Assembly (NCBI GenBank): GCA_945861845.1
Contig: CAMAWS010000228.1
Location: forward strand, 1-5,989
Origin: Candidatus Sulfopaludibacter sp. SbA3
Lineage (GTDB): Bacteria > Acidobacteriota > Terriglobia > 20CM-2-55-15
Length of the DNA: 5,989 bases
Reading direction: 5' to 3'
How positions within the stretch are numbered: the stretch's first letter is position 1; the number at the start of each line of letters is the position of its first letter. Shown here in pieces: positions 1 through 5,465 of this stretch. The notes beneath the pieces were generated by a model that had not been told where the DNA came from, ran no database searches, and was given only the letters and a program-made list of their open reading frames with translations. Both the position numbers and the translations under genes were made by a program.

Positions 1-136
1 AAACGAACGCCAAACACCGGAGCCATACTGTCAATCGGGCATGAAAGCGCCAAAGAATCGTCGGCCTTAACTGCCGCCCCGCTCTGGTCAGCTTCGCACA
101 GCGCTGGACCACAGTTTCTGTTACTAACGACGTCCC

Positions 137-511
137 ATGTGGGCGTCCCATACTGTCAACACGCTGGTGATGGTCCATCGCCGAGGTCATGCGGCAAGTC
201 AAGGCGAAGTTCGTAGTGGGTACTTTGTATTGGGGAATCATGACCGCGTGATTCGGAAGATCCAGGACCAGTTCGTGTGGGTCAAGGATATCGCCGAAGT
301 CAACATTCGCCAACAGCCGATTGTGCTTTGCCACTATGCCATGCGAGTTTGGCATCAGTCCGGGCGTGGTGCGTGGCAGCTTTACGGCCATTCCCACGGC
401 AAACTGCCTGCCGCAGAGGGTAGCCGAAGCCTGGATGTCGGCGTCGATACGAATGCATTCCGGCCATACTCGTTTGGTGAGATTCAATCAAGATTCGCCG
501 ACGTGGAGTAG
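137..511 (+). pseudogene. Metallophosphoesterase (calcineurin-like), N-terminally degraded remnant
   Basis: The C-terminal part of a calcineurin-like phosphoesterase can be read. It has a GNHD motif near position 230, then LCHYAMRVWHQSGRGAWQ followed by YGHSHG, which supply metal-binding Asn and His residues, and a final DVGVD block. Small stand-alone phosphoesterases of this type usually start with an SDTHFGH-like motif and a YHLGD block. Neither is in frame here. The peptide MRQVKAKF, which normally precedes YFVLGNHD, is found in a different frame at 189-212, so a frameshift lies near 205-225. A GD pair at 166-171 sits in the third frame and may be the remnant of the GD motif. The ATG at 137 is therefore not the ancestral start, and the enzyme lacks half of its metal site. 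The stop at 509-511 lies about 30 bases before the next gene, which suggests a former operon. The family call is firm; inactivity is inferred. Confidence 0.8.
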
Positions 512-541
512 GCAGGTCACCGCCGCTTGAGGCGGGCAACA

Positions 542-1663
542 ATGGAGGGGATGCCCCATCGTCAGATCATCTGGGACCGAACCAAGCTCTACGACGAATT
601 GCGGGAGAAGCCGACCGTTCAAGTGGCAAAGGACTACGGGATCTCCGACGTGGGACTCGGCAAGGTTTGCCGCCAACTGAGCGGCGACGCAAAGAAATGG
701 GGCTCACCGTCGTCAGGCAGCCACTCCATCCGATGGAAATCGTTCCGCGCGTGATCAGCCACCTCCCCGTTCAGGTTCAACAGCCGCGACTTTCGGAAGA
801 TCTGGAGGCACTCGGGCGTTGGGAGGCTGTTCCAGAAAACAAGATTCAGGCATCACCCGATCTTCTGAACCAGCACCCGTTGGTAGCCAAGTGGCACCCA
901 AGCCAAGTCCGATGAACGCGGCTATTTGGTTTCCCGTTCAAAACAGTGTCTGGACGTGTTGGTCACTCACGATCAATTGGATCGCGTGCTTCGAATTCTT
1001 GATGGCTTGATCCGCGGCCTTCTTCATCGCGGACACTCGGTGGTTGTTGGCGGAACGGAACCCTTCGCGACCGTTGTGACGATCCACGGTGAGCAGTTGT
1101 CGTTTGCGATCAAAGAGAAAGTCACCCGTCGAGATCGAGAACTGTCGGCAGCGGACCAACGCGAGCGCCAACGAAATCCATACCGCTACTATCCGAAAGA
1201 GTACGTCTACACGGCCACTGGTGACCTGACGCTTTCCATTGATGACGATGGTGTCTTTGGAGTACGAAAGCTGTGGGCAGATACACGGCGATCCAGGTTG
1301 GAGAACTTTCTCAATGACATCACTTTCGGGTTCGCACGTGCTGCGGAACGGAAGCGGGAGCAACGACTCGACAACCAGCGACGGGACCAGCGCGAGTGGG
1401 AACGAACGCGGCTTGAGAAAATGGGGGCCATCCGTTTGGAGGAAGCCCGAATCGAAGGGCTCAACAAGCAGGTTGATCACTGGCATCGCAGCCAACTCAT
1501 CCGCGCCTATGTGGGCGCCCGCAAAGCTTCGCCGTCTGCCGCCAGTGTGGCTGATTTGGATGCGTGGGCCCACTGGGCATTGGCTCAGGCGGATCGGCTC
1601 GACCCGCTCACACCGAGCCCGTCTTCGGTGGTCGACGAAAAGGCGAAGTACAGAATCTACTGA
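542..1663 (+). pseudogene. Conserved hypothetical protein with HTH-like N-terminus, broken by two frameshifts
   Basis: Three segments appear to belong to one gene of about 370 codons. Segment one (542 to about 680) encodes WDRTKLYDELREKPTVQVAK followed by DYGISDVGLGKVCR, which looks like a helix-turn-helix found at the start of a conserved bacterial hypothetical family. Segment two (about 680-893, next frame) continues with RKEMGLTVVRQPL and ends with NQHPLVAKW. Segment three (about 902-1663, back in the first frame) starts AKSDERGYLVSRSKQCLDV and carries a long Arg/Glu-rich, probably coiled-coil region at about 1330-1480. The first break looks like a small deletion, because the usual Pro/Gly-rich link after the HTH is missing. 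The second lies between 889 and 902. The start could be ATG 542 (GAGG at 529-532 is a weak ribosome site), ATG 551, or TTG 527. I cannot assign a function; the family assignment rests on recall. Confidence 0.68.
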
Positions 1664-1672
1664 GAAATCACG

Positions 1673-1695
1673 GTGGCCTTTGCTCAGAAGGCCGC
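1673..1695. terminator. Stem-loop between convergent genes
   Basis: GGCCTT at 1675-1680 pairs perfectly with AAGGCC at 1688-1693 across a seven-base loop. A G-U pair and a further G-C pair extend the stem to eight. It lies 10 bases after the stop of the plus-strand pseudogene and 24 bases from the stop of the minus-strand small gene, where a shared terminator would be expected. No clear T-run follows on either strand, so intrinsic termination is only a possibility. Confidence 0.35.
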
Positions 1696-1718
1696 TCTTG
1701 TGGAATTACCCCCGTTTC

Positions 1719-2075
1719 TCATTTGAACGGTCCGGTGCGTTCCCCCGATTCGATCCCGGGCTCGAATTTGGGACAGCCTTGGTGCTCAAACGTCAGAAGA
1801 CCAGCTCGCGGAGAAGTTCGATTCATGCAAACGCCCCAATCCGCGCCCAATACTCCATCAAGGATGGCAAAGTGCCGACAACCGCCGCTACAATCGGCAT
1901 CGTCGCGATAGCGCTTGCCGTAGGGTTCAAAATCGGAATCCATCTCGACGGCGAGTTCAAGAAGCCGCTCGTGCGCCCCGTGGTGCTCGGGTGAAACATT
2001 GGCGATGTCGCTGGTAAACCCAGTTTGATCGTCCCAGTCCACCGTTGGCGCATCACTCCCCTTAACAAGTCTCAT
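1719..2075 (-). CDS. Small conserved protein with four cysteines, third gene of the toxin-antitoxin operon
   Basis: This 118-residue protein starts at ATG 2075, with AGGTGGG (2078-2084) as a well placed ribosome site; a GTG at 2084 is an alternative start inside that site. The N-terminal half is acidic and plain. The C-terminal half is dense with conserved-looking residues: DCSGGCRHF (Cys62, Cys66), GADWGVC (Cys83), SPRAGLLTFEHQGC (Cys101), then KFE. I recall this C-terminal pattern from uncharacterised bacterial proteins but know no function. Four cysteines with histidines nearby could bind a metal, which is inference. The gene follows the antitoxin stop (2088-2090) after 12 bases on the same strand, so it is probably co-transcribed with the toxin and antitoxin. 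There is no signal peptide or membrane segment. It could be an accessory to the module or an unrelated passenger. Confidence 0.78.
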   Translation of the reverse strand: MRLVKGSDAPTVDWDDQTGFTSDIANVSPEHHGAHERLLELAVEMDSDFEPYGKRYRDDADCSGGCRHFAILDGVLGADWGVCMNRTSPRAGLLTFEHQGCPKFEPGIESGERTGPFK

Positions 2076-2087
2076 TTTGCCCACCTG

Positions 2088-2420
2088 TCATGCGGCCCGA
2101 TCTGTTTCTGCCCGTTTGATCCACTTGGCAATTTCTGTTGCCGTGGCACCGATGGTCAGTAGCGACCGCATCATGAGGTCAAGCGACACGGATCGGTCGC
2201 CTGCTTCCATCTTTGCGACACGCGACTGGCTCGACCCCAATCGTTCGGCCAAGACTGCCTGCGTCAGTCCCCGGCGTTCCCGAAGTTCGCGCACTCCGTT
2301 GGCGAGTGCGAGCTTCAGCTCAAGAAAGCGAGCCTCTTCCTCGCTCAATTGCAGAAACTCTGTGGTATCACCAACTACCCAGCCCGCCCGTTCCAAACGT
2401 TTCCTTTTGACACTGTTCAT
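2088..2420 (-). CDS. XRE-family HTH antitoxin (HigA-like)
   Basis: A 110-residue DNA-binding protein. The helix-turn-helix lies at about residues 45-75 and contains ERRGLTQAVLAERLG followed by SSQSRVAKMEAGDRS, the classic Cro/C1 pattern in which the segment after the turn contacts DNA. In this family the antitoxin neutralises the upstream toxin and represses the shared promoter. ATG 2420 is chosen because AAGGAG at 2425-2430 is an ideal ribosome site, and the site overlaps the toxin stop codon TGA (2423-2425). Only two bases separate that stop from the ATG, so the two genes are likely translationally coupled. The frame stays open upstream to 2570, but that part lies inside the toxin gene and is not credible. 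The basic start (KRKRLERAG) precedes a predicted helix rich in Glu and Leu at residues 25-45. The gene looks intact. Confidence 0.92.
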   Translation of the reverse strand: MNSVKRKRLERAGWVVGDTTEFLQLSEEEARFLELKLALANGVRELRERRGLTQAVLAERLGSSQSRVAKMEAGDRSVSLDLMMRSLLTIGATATEIAKWIKRAETDRAA

Positions 2421-2422
2421 AT

Positions 2423-2773
2423 TCACTCCTTGTCCGCCACCGCTCGTAGGTATGTCGCCAAACGCTTCCGGCAGATTTCCAGTATCTGAACCGGAGTCGT
2501 CTGAGTCTTCTTGTTGAATACATCGAGGATGACGATTGCATCTGCGGCGACGTAGTAGACGATTCGCCATGTCTGACCACGATCATTAATTCGCAACTCA
2601 TGGCACTGGCCGCCGATTGATGGCATCGGTCTCGAATGAGGTAGGCTCAGCCCATGCCCTTGCTGAAGCCGCCTCAACAACAGGCCGGCCTCCAGCCGAG
2701 CCGGTTCGCTGAACGGGGGCGTTTTCACCTCTCCCTTGAGCCAAACGAGCGGTCTGTCTCCACGGTTTGCCAT
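2423..2773 (-). CDS. Toxin of the phage-derived Gp49-like / HigB (RelE superfamily) type
   Basis: A 116-residue protein matching the Gp49-like branch of the RelE/HigB toxins. These act on mRNA at the ribosome and stop translation. Diagnostic blocks in order are WLKGEVKTPPFS (residues 11-22), EAGLLLRRLQQG (28-39), LPHSRPMPSIG (44-54), HELR (58-61), TWRIVYYV (68-75), AIVILDVFNKKT (79-90) and a basic C-terminal helix. Length is normal for the family. ATG 2773 puts the protein start where homologues begin; a TTG at 2812 would add 13 residues across the operator and is unlikely. The ribosome site before ATG 2773 is weak (GCAGG), which may keep toxin levels low. The toxin-before-antitoxin order is typical of higBA modules. 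No frameshift or stop is seen, so it is probably active. Confidence 0.92.
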   Translation of the reverse strand: MANRGDRPLVWLKGEVKTPPFSEPARLEAGLLLRRLQQGHGLSLPHSRPMPSIGGQCHELRINDRGQTWRIVYYVAADAIVILDVFNKKTQTTPVQILEICRKRLATYLRAVADKE

Positions 2774-2781
2774 CCTGCAAC

Positions 2782-2799
2782 TATGTCTAATATGACATA
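2782..2799. promoter_or_regulatory. Perfect inverted repeat, probable operator of the toxin-antitoxin operon
   Basis: TATGTC at 2782-2787 and GACATA at 2794-2799 are perfect reverse complements separated by TAATAT. The site ends nine bases upstream of the toxin ATG at 2773. Antitoxins with a Cro-type HTH bind such dyads as dimers and repress their own operon, so this is the natural operator. Its AT-rich centre may also contain the -10 region; I could not find a convincing -35. Confidence 0.65.
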
Positions 2800-2895
2800 A
2801 TTCGTCGGCCAATGCGCGGCTGGGATTCCCTGCGGATGATTCTCCGGATGCAGGGTGCCAGCAACGGCGGCGGTCGGTGTCACATGGTTCACTTG

Positions 2896-2938
2896 GTTTT
2901 CAGCAAACGCTGAAAACGGCCTTTCTATTGAAAATGCC
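2896..2938. repeat. Two adjacent stem-loops in the gap between toxin operon and DUF104 gene
   Basis: GTTTTCAGC (2896-2904) and GCTGAAAAC (2909-2917) form a perfect nine-base stem with a four-base AAAC loop. Directly after it, 2918-2938 can form a weaker stem with GGC and TTTC pairing to GAAA and GCC. The gap 2813-3008 has no credible gene on either strand. The structure could be a repetitive-element hairpin or a recombination site; its role is unknown. A T-run suited to termination is absent. Confidence 0.5.
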
Positions 2939-2940
2939 TG

Positions 2941-2959
2941 GCGGTGCCGTGCCTACCGC
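2941..2959 (-). terminator. Weak hairpin downstream of the DUF104 gene
   Basis: GCGGT at 2941-2945 pairs with ACCGC at 2955-2959. On the minus strand the hairpin lies about 50 bases after the DUF104 gene stop and is soon followed by CATTTTC. The stem is only five bases and the T-run four, so this is a weak terminator candidate. Confidence 0.2.
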
Positions 2960-3008
2960 AATACATCAAGCCTTCAGTGCGGTGAGGCTGGCGCGTCAGG
3001 AAAGACTG

Positions 3009-3323
3009 TCAAGCGACGGGTACGTGCGAATAGAGGGGCTGGTTCACGCCGGCGGCCCGCGCCGCAGTGCTCACTTCGGCGAGACGGCACCCGTGTGCCA
3101 GGAGACGACCGCCATCGAGGGCCACCCATTGGCCAGCATAGGGTCCGGATTCGTTCGCGAGCCAGGCCAGTTCTTCCCGCCGTTCGTTCATTGGCTCCGT
3201 TGATTCCGATCTGACATGCACAGTCAGTAGGACCCGCTGGCCCTCGTGCAAGGTTAGTGGTTCAAGCGGATGAAACACGCCGTTGCTGTAGATCGCTTCG
3301 ATCTGCCGAGCCATGCCCATCAT
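3009..3323 (-). CDS. DUF104 (AF2212-like antitoxin) - DUF5678-like two-domain protein
   Basis: A 104-residue protein with two recognisable parts. Residues 5-35 (ARQIEAIYSNGVFHPLEPL followed by LHEGQRVLLTV) match the DUF104/AF2212-like antitoxin domain, a short beta-rich domain usually paired with a PIN-domain RNase toxin. Residues 53-101 (AWLANESGPYAGQWVALDGG followed by RLLAHGCRLAEVSTAARAAG) match the DUF5678 type, whose function is unknown. ATG 3323 and ATG 3320 both lie behind GGAAGA (3328-3333); ATG 3314 gives the start most homologues have but is farther from it. The frame stays open upstream to 3518, but that part overlaps the AbiEii gene in another frame. No PIN gene lies next to it: downstream is non-coding, and upstream, 25 bases away on the same strand, is the AbiEii remnant. 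It may be an orphan antitoxin, or its partner was lost. Confidence 0.82.
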   Translation of the reverse strand: MMGMARQIEAIYSNGVFHPLEPLTLHEGQRVLLTVHVRSESTEPMNERREELAWLANESGPYAGQWVALDGGRLLAHGCRLAEVSTAARAAGVNQPLYSHVPVA

Positions 3324-3348
3324 TGTATCTTCCGAGGAGAGACTTAGC

Positions 3349-3907
3349 TTAGCGGAGAAAGTTCGGATGGCGCTGGACCCGAATTGCATCAATGAATTCG
3401 CCCGAAAGCTTCCACGATTCTCCGCGCAATCTGGGAACGAGATCGTGCCAGATTCGCTCAATGGCCGCAACGGCTTCGTCATCGGGAAACGTGATGCCCG
3501 CAGGAAGCAGTGGCACAACGTCTTCCGTCAAACTGCGTTCAAGTCGGTCCAACAAGCGCTGCTCTGCAGCGGCGCGTCCGATGATTACTCCTTCGAGACC
3601 CAGGTAGTGCTCGAAGCATCTGATGAGCTTGTCCGAATCCATGTTCAACTGTTTTAGGCCTTCACTCAGGTCAAACAGGTCGCGGTTCTTTCGGCGCTGC
3701 AGGAGCGCACGGAGCTCCGTGCCAAACAGTTCCTCGGGCTCGAACGAGACGATGTCCACCTTCCCGCTGTACCACGCGCTATCGACCTTAAAGGGATAAC
3801 GCCGGACAGGGAAGAAGCTCGTATGCTCGCGGGTGTTGATCTCGACCTTGATCTTGCGTTTGGAGTTGGGCTCACCCTCCGGCGCGAATCGGAAGGTGAG
3901 GTGCATC
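3349..3907 (-). pseudogene. AbiEii/AbiGii-type nucleotidyltransferase toxin, C-terminal remnant cut by IS66
   Basis: About 186 codons of an AbiEii-family protein remain, out of the roughly 290 usual. AbiEii is the toxin of the abortive-infection type IV toxin-antitoxin system AbiE. Visible are FRFAPEGEPNSKRKIKVEIN followed by TREH, the strand with motif III (KVEIN), then WYSGKVDIVSFEPEELFGTE, and the RALLQRRKNRDLFDL signature of motif IV. The rest is the helical C-terminal domain ending at the TAA at 3349-3351. Missing is the N-terminus with the GG[ST] motif and the DxD metal site, so the enzyme cannot be active. The loss coincides with an IS66-type end at 3908. An ATG at 3906 lies just inside the remnant and could by chance start a 185-residue fragment. 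Neither the cognate AbiEi antitoxin nor the missing half is seen elsewhere in the window. Confidence 0.83.
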
Positions 3908-3931
3908 GTAACCGTCCGAGCAACCCAGGTC
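3908..3931 (+). repeat. Probable IS66 terminal inverted repeat (tnpC-distal end)
   Basis: Reading into the element on the plus strand, the sequence begins GTAACCGTCCGAGCAACC. IS66-family ends typically begin with GTAA and lie a short way beyond the tnpC stop, here 3930-3932. The AbiEii reading frame stops matching its family at exactly this place, which supports 3907/3908 as the insertion junction. The other end is absent, so the eight-base target duplication cannot be tested. Confidence 0.5.
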
Positions 3932-4866
3932 ACTCCCGCGAAGCAGCCCAACGGGCGGGGGTGAGATCAGCGACCTCGGAAAGCTTCTTTCGGGCCAAGC
4001 CGGGGAGCACAGCGGCGAGATATTCCTTGACGGGCACACCCAAGCGGCGGCAGGACTCGACCACCGAAAGAATCGCCGCGACCTTGGGACCGGACTGGGC
4101 GCTACCCACGTGCAGCCAGTTCTTGCGGCCCAGAGCGACCGGTCGCATGGAGTTCTCGGCCAGATTGTTGCTCAGCTCGACCTCGGCGTAATCGAAACAT
4201 CGGCGCAGCTTGGGCCACATATTTAAGGCGTACGCCACGGCTTGCCCCAGCGCGCTCTTGGGCAGCACGGTCTGGCGCAGCTTTTTGCATTCGGCGTGGA
4301 TCTCGGCTGCCCAGGAATCGCCGTGTTCGCGGCGCGGCGCGAGACGTTCTTCGGCACTCAGCTGTTGCTCCCGCGCGTGACGGTCGACCAGAAACAGCGC
4401 GTCCAATGCGCGTGACCATCGCGATGGTTTCGGCAGCTTGTGGATTTACTTTCACCGCATCGACGAACTTGCGCCGCGCGTGCGCCCAGCAGCCGACGTG
4501 CACCAGCTTGGGTCCGCCGATGTTGTCGTAGGCCTGATAGCCGTCGGTTTGCAGAATCCCTTCCCAGTTGCCCAGGAACTTTTTGGGGCCCTCGCGCCCG
4601 CGGCCCAGTTGAAACTCAAACACCGTTTCCCCATCCGGCTTGCCGTATTGCCACAGGTAGGCCTGGTGATTTTCACCACGCTTGTCATGCATCTGGACGG
4701 GAACCGTGGTCTCGTCAGCTTGTAAGTAAGACGCGCTCAGCAGATCCCGCCGCATCGCCGCGATGATGGGCCCCAGCACCTCGCCCACGCGCATCACCCA
4801 ACCATCGAGCGTCGCCCGGCTGAGATCCACGCCCGCTTCGCGTTCCAGAGTGAGCTTTCGGGAAGG
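3930..4866 (-). pseudogene. tnpC: IS66 transposase TnpC, N-terminally truncated and frameshifted
   Basis: About 311 codons out of roughly 500 remain. From LTLEREAGVDLSRATLDGWV on, the catalytic domain can be followed: LQADETTVPVQ (first Asp at codon 4714-4716), LQTDGYQAYDNIGG (second Asp at 4543-4545), the GCWAHARRKF block, and LSNNLAENSMRPVALGRKNW (Glu at 4155-4157), so all three DDE residues survive in the DNA. The frame breaks at about 4403-4407: the upstream part reads AMVTRIG and the downstream part, one frame over, reads DALFLVDRHAREQQ. Removing one G from the GG at 4403-4404 restores RIDALFLVDR. The C-terminus (KKLSEVADLTPARWAASRE) and stop are normal for the family. An in-frame stop appears just upstream of 4866. 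A programmed shift is unlikely, since IS66 tnpC is normally one frame. Confidence 0.88.
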
Positions 4867-4915
4867 CTGCGTACATCAGGCTGACAGGTAAGATTTGTCT
4901 GCTATTGTGGTGCGT

Positions 4916-5230
4916 TCAATGCGCGGATTCGTCGGGCTCATCCGTATGGGATTCCAGGGCGTCCGCGATCCGACTGTACAGCTGGCGAAGCTCCTTCTCG
5001 AGTTTCTTGATTTTTGCGTGGTTTGCTTCTGCCGCTACGTAGCCCGCCAGTTCATCCAGATCGTCCAAGATGAAACGATAAAACGGCCGCTCGCCGGGGC
5101 TAGGTACGACCCGCAAACGGTCCGTAAGGTTGTTGCCGGCGAAGGTGTGTTTCATGATCAGGTCACGCTCGCGCTCGGTCAACTCCAGAGGAATCTTTTC
5201 GCCGACAGCGATCCGCTTCCGATGCTTCAC
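4916..5230 (-). CDS. Small conserved hypothetical protein (recombinase-associated type)
   Basis: A 104-residue protein of unknown function. It starts at GTG 5230 behind a strong GGAGG (5236-5240, four bases before the start). Residues 1-30 (MKHRKRIAVGEKIPLELTER followed by ERDLIMKHTF) are basic then amphipathic. Residues 54-71 (ILDDLDELAGYVAAEANH) form an acidic helix block that I recall as the hallmark of a family often found beside recombinase genes. Residues 72-95 are a charged helix that could form a coiled coil. The tail (TDEPDESAH) is acidic and shorter than in some relatives I recall. There is no signal peptide or membrane segment. It lies 25 bases after the recombinase fragment on the same strand. 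It appears intact between two broken genes. A small regulator is possible, but there is no direct evidence. Confidence 0.75.
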   Translation of the reverse strand: MKHRKRIAVGEKIPLELTERERDLIMKHTFAGNNLTDRLRVVPSPGERPFYRFILDDLDELAGYVAAEANHAKIKKLEKELRQLYSRIADALESHTDEPDESAH

Positions 5231-5255
5231 TGGACCTCCACGGACGGTTTGGCCA

Positions 5256-5465
5256 TTACCTCGCCTTTCCCGTTGCTAAGATCCGGCGAACCGAAGTGCG
5301 TCCGATTCGTACCCGGCGGGCGATCTCGGCTTTGCTGACGCCAGCACGATGCAGTTTCCGGATTTCTCCAGCGTGGACCGCCGCAGTTGCCGGCCGGCCG
5401 AGGCGTTTGCCGTTCTGCCGTGCGTGGGCCATGCACCATGCTGATCGTCGCCTCTTGAACCGCAT
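5256..5465 (-). pseudogene. Serine recombinase (resolvase/invertase) C-terminal HTH remnant
   Basis: From about position 5435 the peptide MAHARQNGKRLGRPA followed by GEIRKLHRAGVSKAEIARR and IGRTSVRRIL is typical of the end of a resolvase/invertase: the tail of the long E helix, the GKRLGRP linker, and the Hin-type HTH that binds the res site. The catalytic domain with the nucleophilic Ser and the Arg residues, normally about 130 residues, is missing; sequence upstream of 5440 does not match it in any frame. The ORF can start at ATG 5465. A purine-rich run with GGAGGAGG (5477-5490) lies about 11 bases before it, so a stand-alone HTH peptide of 69 residues could be made, but the first dozen residues look non-native. 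The stop is followed after 25 bases by the small gene on the same strand. Confidence 0.78.

Larger units (their letters stand above)
3908..4870 (-). mobile_element. IS66-family insertion sequence remnant
   Basis: The element keeps one end (3908) and the C-terminal part of tnpC. A complete IS66 is about 2.5 kb with tnpA, tnpB and tnpC; here tnpA, tnpB, the N-terminal part of tnpC and the left inverted repeat are gone. Similarity stops near 4866, where the small gene region to the right begins, so the loss was probably a deletion or a second insertion. The remnant is not able to move by itself. Confidence 0.8.

Noticed and set aside
23..159. A 12-base direct repeat, CCATACTGTCAA, at 23-34 and 148-159.
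   Set aside because: About one such repeat is expected by chance in a window this long, and no element boundary or family motif coincides with it.
938..1573. A 211-codon open frame on the minus strand.
   Set aside because: It lies wholly antisense to the clean third segment of the hypothetical pseudogene, has no family resemblance and is a by-product of GC-rich codon use.
1239..1994. A 251-codon plus-strand open frame.
   Set aside because: It is out of frame with the end of the hypothetical gene, antisense to the four-cysteine gene, and reads as low-information Ser/Arg/Pro-rich sequence.
2077..2517. A 146-codon plus-strand open frame rich in Ser and Arg.
   Set aside because: It is antisense to the XRE antitoxin, whose HTH is unmistakable.
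2421..2570. Upstream extension of the antitoxin frame.
   Set aside because: It overlaps the toxin in another frame, is not antitoxin-like, and the ribosome site clearly supports ATG 2420.
2855..3214. Plus-strand open frames across the gap and the DUF104 gene.
   Set aside because: They are antisense to the DUF104-DUF5678 gene over their second half, and the first half has no recognisable domain.
3324..3518. Upstream extension of the DUF104 frame.
   Set aside because: It overlaps the AbiEii C-terminus in another frame; the DUF104 domain begins right after the ATG cluster at 3314-3323.
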